50,417 nt of DNA from Nocardiopsis ganjiahuensis DSM 45031. Lineage in GTDB: Bacteria > Actinomycetota > Actinomycetes > Streptosporangiales > Streptosporangiaceae. A program made the translations under genes and the position numbers. The notes beneath the pieces are model-generated. The model did not search any database, had not been told where the DNA came from, and saw only the letters and a program-made list of their open reading frames with translations. The DNA lies in the NCBI RefSeq assembly GCF_000341085.1, contig NZ_ANBA01000024.1:1-50417 (forward strand), given 5' to 3'. Shown piece after piece: positions 44,048 through 50,417 of the stretch (within the stretch, counting starts at the first letter, position 1; each line of letters starts with the position of its first letter).

Positions 44048-44761
44048 ATGAGCGAATTGAGCACTGTGAGTTCCGAAAGGCCCGAGACCTCCGCAGCGGT
44101 GGAACGCCGCCTCCAGGCGGTCCTGCTGGACATGGACGGCACCCTCATCGAGAGCGAGCACCTCTGGGGTGAGGCCGAGGCCGAACTCGCCGCCGAGCTG
44201 GGCGGCGAGTGGACCGCCGAGGACCACCTGGCCAACGTCGGCAACGCCGCCGAGCCGGTGGGCCGCTACATCATCGAGCGGACCGGCGCAGACCACCTCA
44301 CCCCGCGCGAGGTGGCGGACATGCTCTACGCCCGCTTCCTCGCCAAGCTGGAGGGCGGTGCCGAGGTGCGGCCCGGGGCCAAGGAACTGGTGTCGATGCT
44401 GGGGGAGGCCGGGGTCCCGGTCGTGCTGGTCACCTCCACCGAGCGCTCCCTGGTGGAGACGGCGATCGGCGGTATCGGGCTGGAGAGCTTCGTCGACTCG
44501 GTCGCCGGGGACGAGGTGGAGGCGAACAAGCCCCACCCCGACCCCTACCTCAGGGCCGCCCGCCGCCTGGGCGTGGACCCCGAGCGCTGTGTGGCCGTGG
44601 AGGACTCGGTGGTCGGGGTGGCTTCCGCCGCCGACGCCGGCTGCGTCACGATCGCGGTGCCCAACCACGTGGAGATCCCGCCCCGCGAGGGTGTGGTCTT
44701 CCGGGACAGCCTGGTCGGGGTCGACCTGGACTGGCTGGAGTCGCTGGTCGCCGAAGCCTGA
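44048..44761 (+). CDS. HAD-family hydrolase (beta-phosphoglucomutase/phosphatase-like)
   Basis: A 237-residue product from ATG 44048. The nucleophile motif is LLDMDGTLIESE (Asp28, Asp30), followed by a helical cap (LWGEAEAELAAELGGEWTAE), motif II VVLVTSTERSLV (Thr/Ser), the Lys of motif III in EANKPHPDPYLRAARRLGV, and motif IV CVAVEDSVVGVASAADAGC. The cap type and GxxKPxPDxY fit sugar-phosphate phosphatases. A HAD gene directly after metH is a common actinobacterial arrangement, but its substrate is not known. A hairpin follows at 44766. Confidence 0.94.
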   Translation: MSELSTVSSERPETSAAVERRLQAVLLDMDGTLIESEHLWGEAEAELAAELGGEWTAEDHLANVGNAAEPVGRYIIERTGADHLTPREVADMLYARFLAKLEGGAEVRPGAKELVSMLGEAGVPVVLVTSTERSLVETAIGGIGLESFVDSVAGDEVEANKPHPDPYLRAARRLGVDPERCVAVEDSVVGVASAADAGCVTIAVPNHVEIPPREGVVFRDSLVGVDLDWLESLVAEA

Positions 44762-44765
44762 GTGC

Positions 44766-44786
44766 CCGGCGGGCCCGACCCGCCGG
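44766..44786 (+). terminator. Short hairpin after the HAD gene
   Basis: A perfect 8-bp stem CCGGCGGG/CCCGCCGG with a 5-base loop, four bases after the stop codon. Probable terminator or 3' stabiliser. Confidence 0.6.
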
Positions 44787-44931
44787 AACGCCCGCCTGAA
44801 CCCTTGGTGCGGCGCGCCCGGGTGGGTAGCGTGGAGACGAGGACCGTGGCGCCCGTGCACGCCCCGTTGGGTGAACCGCCCTAGGGGATCGACCGGATGT
44901 GTGCCGGGGCGCGGGATGGGAGACTGGCCGC

Positions 44932-45441
44932 ATGCCTGCTGACACTCTGACTATGACGACCGGCCTCACGCTGGGGGCCATCCTGACCGTGGTCGGGCTG
45001 CTCATCTCCTTCTTCGTCTGGCGCCGCAAGGGCCTGGCCTACGGCCTGCGGGGTGTGGCCTGGTCGCTGTTGCCGCTGGTGGCGGGTCTGCTCGGACTGA
45101 TGACCATCATCTGGCAGGCCGTGGTCGGCATCGTCGGCATCCTGGTGGGCCTGATCTTCAACCCGCTGGTGTGGGCCGGTGTGGCGTTGGGCGGCCTGAT
45201 GGTGGTCCTGTACGTGGCCTCGGGCTTCATGAAGGCCAAGGGCATCGGCGTCAAGCCCGGTGCGCGGCCGCAGGACAAGGCCCGGGCCAGGACCGAGGGA
45301 GAGGGGACACCCGCCGCGGGCGCCGCTCCGCCCGCCGCGGGCCAGGTGAACGCCGCGCAGCCCAAGAAGGCCAAGGCCCCCGCCGCGGACGACGACTTCG
45401 GTGACATCGAGGCGCTGCTGCGCAAGCGCGGCATCGAGTAA
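44932..45441 (+). CDS. Small multi-pass membrane protein with low-complexity tail, unknown
   Basis: A 169-residue product from ATG 44932 with GGGAG upstream. Three or four hydrophobic segments fill the first 100 residues (LGAILTVVGLLISFFVWRR; GVAWSLLPLVAGLLGLMTII; VGIVGILVGLIFNPLVW; AGVALGGLMVVLYVASGFM). A cytoplasmic Lys/Ala/Pro-rich linker (KPGARPQDKARARTEGEGTP) follows, then a short conserved-looking end (DDDFGDIEALLRKRGIE). The layout is common in actinobacteria as an uncharacterised protein near metH. The acidic DFGDIEALLRKRGI end suggests a protein-interaction peptide. A T-tailed terminator follows. Confidence 0.82.
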   Translation: MPADTLTMTTGLTLGAILTVVGLLISFFVWRRKGLAYGLRGVAWSLLPLVAGLLGLMTIIWQAVVGIVGILVGLIFNPLVWAGVALGGLMVVLYVASGFMKAKGIGVKPGARPQDKARARTEGEGTPAAGAAPPAAGQVNAAQPKKAKAPAADDDFGDIEALLRKRGIE

Positions 45442-45465
45442 CCGGCTCCTCCGACCACGAGGACG

Positions 45466-45488
45466 GCCCCGCTCCGGCGGGGCTTTTT
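45466..45488 (+). terminator. Rho-independent terminator
   Basis: A 7-bp stem GCCCCGC (45466-45472) and GCGGGGC (45477-45483) with a TCCG loop, directly followed by TTTTT (45484-45488). The only hairpin seen in the window with a proper T tract. Confidence 0.9.
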
Positions 45489-46031
45489 CGTGTCCGCCCG
45501 CGCCCGTGGGCCGCTGTGTCGTGGTTCACGTTACGGATTCATACCAACACTGTCTGATTCATAGCACTTGCCATAGCTCGACTGAATTGGGACGAAGTCC
45601 GCGGGGGTGACCGTAGAGTTGGCGAAGGTGTCATCTGCCCGTCTCCTCCCAGCTCAGGCGTGGTCGTCCGATGAATGCCTGCTTTGTGGTCTTTAGCTAC
45701 CATATGGGTTGTTTGTTAGCTTTCATTACGGTTTGGCTACATGGGCAGTGTTTTGGCGCAGTGCACTCAAAGGGCGAGTAAATTGGGCGCTGTGTAACAT
45801 CCCGGGCGGAAAGGTCCGCGGATGTGTCCAACCTCTCAGCGAGGTGGACGCGCCGCGTGCCAGTGCCGACGAGACGGGCTACCCTCCCGCTCCGTCGGCC
45901 GAACGCCCACGCCAGCCAGAGTCGAGAACCGGCCGGCCCCACCGTGAGACCCGAAGGGTTACCCCCTGAGCGGCTCACGCGTGGGATCTGTCCCCTCGGC
46001 CAGAAGCGTATGAGTGGAGAGTGGTGGCCTG
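45489..46031. other. Long AT-rich spacer before the peptide ABC operon
   Basis: A 543-base stretch without an accepted gene. From about 45520 to 45800 the GC content drops clearly below that of the rest of the window (runs such as TTTAGCTACCATATGGG and TTGTTAGCTTTCATTACGG). The remainder returns to normal GC. One 86-codon frame at 45709 has no ribosome site and shifts to low-complexity sequence, so it was not accepted. The stretch probably holds the regulated promoter of the ABC operon; no certain -35/-10 pair or operator could be named. Confidence 0.45.
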
Positions 46032-47063
46032 ATGAGCGCGCCCTCGCATGCCCCTGAGGCGACCGACCCGGTCGCCTCGGACCCCGGCGCGTCGGCCCCG
46101 GGTCGCAGCGACGCCGACAACCGTTCCCTGCGTCAGATCGCATGGCAACGACTGCGTCGCGACAAGGTCGCCATGGTCTCCGGTGTGGTCGTGGTCCTGC
46201 TCATCCTGGCGGCGATCTTCGCGCCCCTCCTGGCCAAGTGGTTCGGGCACCCGCCCACCCAGTTCAACCAGGACCTGATCGACCCGAGCCGCCGCGTCCC
46301 CTACCTGGACCCCGAGAACCCCGAACTCGGCGTGGACCGCTGGGGCGGGATCAGCTCCGAGCACCTGCTCGGCGTCGAGCCCACCACCGGTCGCGACCTG
46401 TTCAGCCGCATCCTCTACGGTGCCCAGATCTCCCTGCTGGTCGCCTTCCTGGCCACCCTGGTCTGCGTGGCCCTCGGCACCGTCCTCGGCATCATCGCCG
46501 GTTACATGGGCGGTTGGGTCGACACCCTCATCAGCCGTTCCATGGACATCTTCCTGGCCTTCCCGCTGATGCTCTTCGCCATCGCCCTCGTCGGCGTCAT
46601 CCCCGAGGGCGTCCTCGGGCTGACCGGCAACGGGCTGAGAATCGGCGTCATCGTCTTCATCATCGGGTTCTTCAACTGGCCCTACATCGCCCGCATCGTC
46701 CGCGGACAGACCCTCGCCCTGCGCGAGCGGGAGTTCGTGGAGGCGGCCAAGAGCCTCGGCGCGAGCAACCGGCACATCCTCTTCAAGGAGATCCTGCCGA
46801 ACCTGATCACGCCGATCATCGTCTACTCCACGCTCCTGATCCCCACGAACATCCTGTTCGAGGCGGCCCTGAGCTTCCTGGGCGTCGGCATCAACCCGCC
46901 CACCCCGAGCTGGGGCAAGATGCTCTCCGAAGCGGTGCCCTTCTACCAGACGGCGCCCTACTTCATCATCTTCCCCGGCCTGGCCATCTTCATCACCGTT
47001 CTGGCGTTCAACCTGTTCGGTGACGGCCTCCGCGACGCCTTCGATCCCCGGACCTCGGACTGA
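46032..47063 (+). CDS. ABC peptide/nickel-type permease (DppC/OppC family)
   Basis: A 343-residue product from ATG 46032 with GGAGAGTGGTGG upstream; an in-frame GTG at 46014 is less likely. A 35-residue Ala/Asp-rich cytoplasmic tail is followed by the OppC_N helix (VAMVSGVVVVLLILAAIFAP), the EHLLGVEPTTGRDLFSRILY motif and YGAQISLLVAFLATLV typical of DppC. The EAA loop EFVEAAKSLGASNRHILFKE contacts the ATPases, and LSFLGVGINPPTPSWGKML is the conserved DppC end region. It forms the channel with the DppB-type permease encoded at 49001. It is the first gene of the operon, before the binding protein, which is unusual. Confidence 0.94.
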   Translation: MSAPSHAPEATDPVASDPGASAPGRSDADNRSLRQIAWQRLRRDKVAMVSGVVVVLLILAAIFAPLLAKWFGHPPTQFNQDLIDPSRRVPYLDPENPELGVDRWGGISSEHLLGVEPTTGRDLFSRILYGAQISLLVAFLATLVCVALGTVLGIIAGYMGGWVDTLISRSMDIFLAFPLMLFAIALVGVIPEGVLGLTGNGLRIGVIVFIIGFFNWPYIARIVRGQTLALREREFVEAAKSLGASNRHILFKEILPNLITPIIVYSTLLIPTNILFEAALSFLGVGINPPTPSWGKMLSEAVPFYQTAPYFIIFPGLAIFITVLAFNLFGDGLRDAFDPRTSD

Positions 47064-47161
47064 TCCGCGTCCGTGCGCAGTGGCCCGCCTCCCACTCCGT
47101 GCGGACATGGGATCAACCAGTGGTCCAACCATCCCCACATCAGGTTCAGAGAGGTATTTCC

Positions 47162-48907
47162 TTGAGGAAACGCACCCTCGGCTTCGTCGCGCTCGGCGCG
47201 GCGGCGTCCCTCTTCCTGTCCGCCTGCGGCGGTGCAGCCACCGGTGGCGGCTCCGACTCGGCCGACACCTACGACCTCGGCTCCACGGAGGTCGTCAACC
47301 CCTCCGACGCGACCGGCGGCACCCTGAAGTACGCCATCGCCGGCGACTTCGACTCCACCGACCCGGCCAACACGTACTACGCGTTCAACTGGAACTTCTC
47401 CCGTTACTACGCCCGTACGCTGCTCGCCTTCAACCCGGAGCCGGGCGACAACGCCACGGACCTGATCCCCGACATGGCCGTGGATCTGCCGGAGCCCAAC
47501 GAGGACTTCACCGAGTGGACCGTCAAGATCCAGGAAGGCCTCAAGTACGAGGACGGCACTGAGATCACGGCCCAGGACATCAAGTACGGCATCGCCCGCT
47601 CCAACTGGAACGGCGGCGTCTTCTCCGAGGGCCCGCAGTACTTCAAGGCGCACCTGGACCAGGCCGACCACAACGTCTACGAGGGCAGCGACCCGCTCGA
47701 GGGCTTCGACTCCATCGAGACCCCGGACGACTACACCCTGGTCTTCAAGCTCAAGGACTCCTTCTCGGAGTTCCCGAACGTGTTGACCCAGCCGCAGACC
47801 GCCCCGGTGCCGATCGAGGCCGACCGCGAGGCCCTGTACCAGGAGAAGGTCGTCTCCTCCGGCCCGTACAAGTTCGACGGCGAGTACGAGCCCGGCGTCA
47901 AGCTGCACCTGGAGCGCAACGAGCACTGGGACGGCGACACCGACCCCGTCCGCAAGGCGCTGCCCGACCGCATCGAGGTCGAGATCGGCGTCGCCCAGGA
48001 CGAGATCGACGAGCGCCTGGTCAGCGGTGAGATCGACGTGGACCTCTCCGGCACCGGTGTGGGCCCGGCGATGAACGCCCGTCTCCTCGACGACGAGTCC
48101 GTCAAGGGCAACCTGGACAACCCGTACACCGGCGCCCTGCGCTTCGTGAACATCCACCTCCCGATCATCGACGACGTGGCCTGCCGCCAGGCGATCATGT
48201 ACGCGGCCGACCGGGACAGCATGTGGCGCGCCTGGGGCGGCGCCGAGGGCGGCGACATCGCCACCAGCCTGCTCCCCCCGGCGATCCCCGGCTCGAACAC
48301 CGACTCGGACCTCTACCCGTCCGAGGACAACAAGGGTGACCTCGACAAGGCCAAGGAGAAGCTCGAGGAGTGCGGCGAGGGCGACGGTTTCAAGACCAAC
48401 ATCGCCGTCCGCTCCGAGCGTGAGAAGGACGTCCAGACCGCCGAGGCCCTCCAGCAGTCGCTGGAGCGCGTCGGTATCGACGTCGAGGTCAAGTCGTTCC
48501 CGTCCGCCGACTTCTTCGGTCAGTACGCGGGTTCGCAGGACTACGTCCGTGAGAACAACATCGGCCTGAGCGTCTCGGGCTGGGGCCCGGACTGGCCGAC
48601 CGGCTACGGCTTCGCCTCCAAGATCACGCACGGCGACGCGATCATGGAGACCGGTAACTTCAACACCGCCGAGCTGGACGACCCCGAGGTCAACGGCCTC
48701 TGGGACGAGGCCCTCAAGACCGAGGACCCGGAGGAGCGCGCCGATCTCTACACGCAGATCGACACCCTCGTCATGGAGAACGCCGCGATCCTGCCGGTCG
48801 TCTTCGACAAGGCGCTGATCTACCGCTCCGACGAGCTCACCAACGCCTACTACCAGCCCGCGTACATGATGTACGACTTCATGGCGCTGGGCGTCGACCG
48901 GGGCTAG
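47162..48907 (+). CDS. ABC peptide/nickel-type extracellular binding lipoprotein (family 5)
   Basis: A 581-residue product from TTG 47162, with GAGAGG seven bases upstream, the start that gives a clean lipoprotein signal (LRKRTLGFVALGAAASLFLS) with lipobox FLSAC and Cys22. The mature part is a family-5 (OppA/DppA) binding protein: GGTLKYAIAGDFDSTDPANT, EPNEDFTEWTVKIQEGLKYE, DGTEITAQDIKYGIAR, YTLVFKLKD, VSSGPYKFDGEYEPGVKLHL, and SGWGPDWPTGYGF. It binds oligopeptides or similar solutes. Codon use is strongly biased (near-total C/G third bases), which suggests high expression. A large hairpin follows within 50 bases of the stop. Confidence 0.95.
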   Translation: MRKRTLGFVALGAAASLFLSACGGAATGGGSDSADTYDLGSTEVVNPSDATGGTLKYAIAGDFDSTDPANTYYAFNWNFSRYYARTLLAFNPEPGDNATDLIPDMAVDLPEPNEDFTEWTVKIQEGLKYEDGTEITAQDIKYGIARSNWNGGVFSEGPQYFKAHLDQADHNVYEGSDPLEGFDSIETPDDYTLVFKLKDSFSEFPNVLTQPQTAPVPIEADREALYQEKVVSSGPYKFDGEYEPGVKLHLERNEHWDGDTDPVRKALPDRIEVEIGVAQDEIDERLVSGEIDVDLSGTGVGPAMNARLLDDESVKGNLDNPYTGALRFVNIHLPIIDDVACRQAIMYAADRDSMWRAWGGAEGGDIATSLLPPAIPGSNTDSDLYPSEDNKGDLDKAKEKLEECGEGDGFKTNIAVRSEREKDVQTAEALQQSLERVGIDVEVKSFPSADFFGQYAGSQDYVRENNIGLSVSGWGPDWPTGYGFASKITHGDAIMETGNFNTAELDDPEVNGLWDEALKTEDPEERADLYTQIDTLVMENAAILPVVFDKALIYRSDELTNAYYQPAYMMYDFMALGVDRG

Positions 48908-48950
48908 TTCCCCACTACCAGCCTGAACTAGTACGAGAAGGCAGGTGAAA

Positions 48951-48992
48951 GCGGCGGGGAGCCCGAGGCGATCCCTCGGGTGTCCCCGCCGC
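48951..48992 (+). other. Two-tier hairpin between binding-protein and permease genes
   Basis: An outer 10-bp stem, GCGGCGGGGA (48951-48960) and TCCCCGCCGC (48983-48992), encloses an inner 7-bp stem, CCCGAGG (48962-48968) and CCTCGGG (48974-48980), with a 5-base loop. It begins 44 bases after the binding-protein stop and ends eight bases before the permease start. No T tract. It could stabilise the 3' end of the binding-protein message, terminate part of the transcripts, or hinder ribosome entry at the permease gene. Confidence 0.8.
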
Positions 48993-49000
48993 CGACCGCG

Positions 49001-50014
49001 ATGCTGAACTATATTCTCCGCCGCCTTGGTGCGGGTCTCTTGCTTCTCGCCGTCGTCACGGCGGTGACCTTCTGGATCTTCTACGTCCTGCCCCGGTGGG
49101 CGGGCGTCACCCCGCACGGCATGGCGGCGATGTACGTGGGCAAGGCGCCCACCCCGGAGGCGCTCGACGCCACCGTGGAACGCCTTGGCCTCGACCAGCC
49201 GATCGCGGTCCAGTTCTTCGAGTTCGTCCGCACGCTCCTCTTCGGCCAGGAGTTCACCTTCGGCCGCGAGACGGTCGAGTGCGCGGCCCCGTGCCTCGGA
49301 TACTCCTTCACCACCAACACCCCGGTGCTGCCCCAGCTCCTCGACCGCCTCCCGATCACCCTGTCCCTGGGCCTGGGCGCGGCGGTCATCTGGGTCATCG
49401 GCGGCGTGGCCGTCGGTGTCCTCTCCGCGGTCAAGAAGGGCAGCATCTTCGACCGCCTGGCCATGGGCACCGCCCTCATCGGCGTGTCCCTGCCCATCTA
49501 CTTCACCGGTCTGCTGGCGCTGGCCTTCCTGGTCCACGAGTGGGGCCTGTTCCCGGTGTCGCGCTACGTGCCCTTCACCGAGAACCCGATCGCCTGGTTC
49601 CAGGTCATGATCCTGCCCTGGGTGACGCTGGCCTTCCTGCACGCCGCCCAGTACGCGCGGCAGACCCGCGCGGGCATGTTGGAGACCCTCAACGAGGACT
49701 ACATCCGCACCGCGCGGGCCAAGGGCCTGAGCGAGCGCAAGGTGATCTTCAAGCACGCACTCCGCCCCACCCTGACCCCCATCGTCACCATCCTGGGTCT
49801 GGACATCGGCATGGTCCTGGGCGGCGCGATCCTCACCGAGACGGTGTTCTCCCTCAACGGCGTGGGTGCCTACGCGATCAACTCGATCGTGTCCAAGGAC
49901 CTGCCCGTCGTCCTGGGCGTGACGCTCCTGGGCGCGGTGTTCATCGTCGTCTGCAACCTGGTCGTCGACCTGCTCTACCCCCTCGTCGACCCCCGGGTGC
50001 GCATCGCCAAGTAG
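49001..50014 (+). CDS. ABC peptide/nickel-type permease (DppB/OppB family)
   Basis: A 337-residue product from ATG 49001, where the family's N-terminus begins (MLNYILRRLGAGLLLLAVVT). An in-frame GTG at 48980 lies in the hairpin and adds seven residues. No good ribosome site precedes 49001. Family features are DATVERLGLDQPIAVQFFEF, the large external loop, SLGLGAAVIWVIGGVAVGVL, the EAA loop DYIRTARAKGLSERKVIFKH and GGAILTETVFSLNGVGAYAI. It forms the channel with the DppC-type permease. The external loop contains a Cys pair (VECAAPCLG) that may form a disulfide. Confidence 0.94.
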   Translation: MLNYILRRLGAGLLLLAVVTAVTFWIFYVLPRWAGVTPHGMAAMYVGKAPTPEALDATVERLGLDQPIAVQFFEFVRTLLFGQEFTFGRETVECAAPCLGYSFTTNTPVLPQLLDRLPITLSLGLGAAVIWVIGGVAVGVLSAVKKGSIFDRLAMGTALIGVSLPIYFTGLLALAFLVHEWGLFPVSRYVPFTENPIAWFQVMILPWVTLAFLHAAQYARQTRAGMLETLNEDYIRTARAKGLSERKVIFKHALRPTLTPIVTILGLDIGMVLGGAILTETVFSLNGVGAYAINSIVSKDLPVVLGVTLLGAVFIVVCNLVVDLLYPLVDPRVRIAK

Positions 50015-50081
50015 GGCGCGCCGAACACGCCCCAGCGCCCGAGCGCTGATCCCAGACCAGCTCTACCGAAGGAAAAGTGAC

Positions 50082-50417
50082 ATGGCCTCGACCGGACCGG
50101 CATCGGCTGCCTCTGACGCAGTCGTGCGCGTGGAGAACCTGCGGGTGACCTTCCCGACGATGGACGGTGACGTCCAGGCGGTGAAGGGCCTCTCCTTCGA
50201 GGTGCCCGCGGGCGGTGCCCTGGGCATCGTGGGTGAGTCGGGTTCGGGCAAGAGCGTGACCTCGCTGGCCCTGATGGGCCTGGCCTGCACCGGGGCAGCC
50301 GCGCCCGGATCACCGGCTCCATCGAGGTGGCCGGGCAGGACGTGGTGACCGCCAGCGACAAGAAGCTGCGCTCGATGCGCGGCAACGACATCGCGATGGT
50401 CTTCCAGGACCCGATGC
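50082..50417 (+). CDS. ABC peptide-type ATPase (DppD/OppD family), partial, apparent frameshift
   Basis: It starts at ATG 50082 with GAAGGAAAAG upstream and runs past the window end. VENLRVTFPTMDGDVQAVKG and the Walker A GESGSGKS identify an OppD/DppD-type ATPase. After SLALMGLA (about base 50283) the frame turns to nonsense and stops at 50346. In the +1-shifted frame the family sequence continues: HRGSRARITGSIEVAGQDVV, then RSMRGNDIAMVFQDPM (Q-loop) to the window end. A missing C in GGCCTGCAC at about 50283-50286 would explain it. It is either a sequencing error or a real one-base deletion. It would energise the peptide importer upstream; the partner ATPase (DppF type) would lie beyond the edge. 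Confidence 0.9.

Noticed and set aside
45709..45969. An 86-codon plus-strand frame (MFVSFHYGLATWAVFW...) in the AT-rich spacer.
   Set aside because: No ribosome site, composition changes abruptly halfway, and no family resemblance.
46958..49756. A 932-codon minus-strand open frame rich in Val, Leu, Gly and Asp.
   Set aside because: Shadow of the binding-protein and permease genes on the plus strand, which have clear family motifs.

Overview
The window is high-GC actinobacterial DNA with GC-rich third codon positions, many GTG/TTG starts and 4-base stop/start overlaps. Mycothiol synthesis (mshC), a PAC2 protein, XRE-DUF5753/DUF397 pairs, F420-type oxidoreductases, a desferrioxamine-type siderophore operon with iron boxes and a type I-E-like CRISPR array together suggest a Nocardiopsis-like member of the Nocardiopsaceae. 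This genus guess is inference; no search was run.

Bases 1-9,000 are accessory and eroded. They hold the end of an RHS/YD-repeat protein with a hydrophobic C-terminal tip and a small membrane gene behind it, a probable IS30-type transposase scrap, a multi-pass membrane protein of unknown role, the scrap of a P-loop NTPase, an orphan CRISPR array of 27 repeats (5222-6832) with no cas gene in view, an alpha/beta hydrolase, a second decayed two-repeat CRISPR unit (8138-8227) and the 3' end of a glycosyltransferase gene. Bases 8,700-14,600 are regulatory: a MerR regulator facing an imine-reductase-like gene, then two divergent operons sharing overlapping promoters (85-aa protein, HATPase, 140-aa protein and BldC-like protein on the minus strand; XRE-DUF5753 and DUF397 genes on the plus strand).

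Bases 15,200-29,100 combine iron and carbon uptake. desABCD (lysine decarboxylase, cadaverine N-hydroxylase, acyltransferase, NIS synthetase) follows an iron box and ends at a strong terminator. A siderophore-interacting reductase with its own iron box lies 7 kb downstream. Between them sit a MocR-family gene fragment, a secreted GH16 glucanase, and a LacI-regulated ABC importer joined to a nucleoside hydrolase.

Bases 29,200-45,500 resemble a conserved chromosomal block (mshC, PAC2, metH, HAD phosphatase). Between mshC and the PAC2 gene lie a second F420-type oxidoreductase, a helical-repeat protein, a two-component system whose kinase is broken by one base in a G7 run, an ABC exporter, an ABATE-domain protein and a GT4 glycosyltransferase. 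The window ends in a peptide/nickel-type ABC operon in the unusual order permease C, binding protein, permease B, ATPase. A large two-part hairpin follows the binding-protein gene, and the ATPase gene has an apparent one-base deletion before it runs off the edge.

I did not find a clearly new multi-gene system. The best leads are the relic CRISPR unit, the RHS tip with its neighbour, the shared promoter region of the XRE/HATPase operons, and the DUF397 pair with its duplicated sequence.
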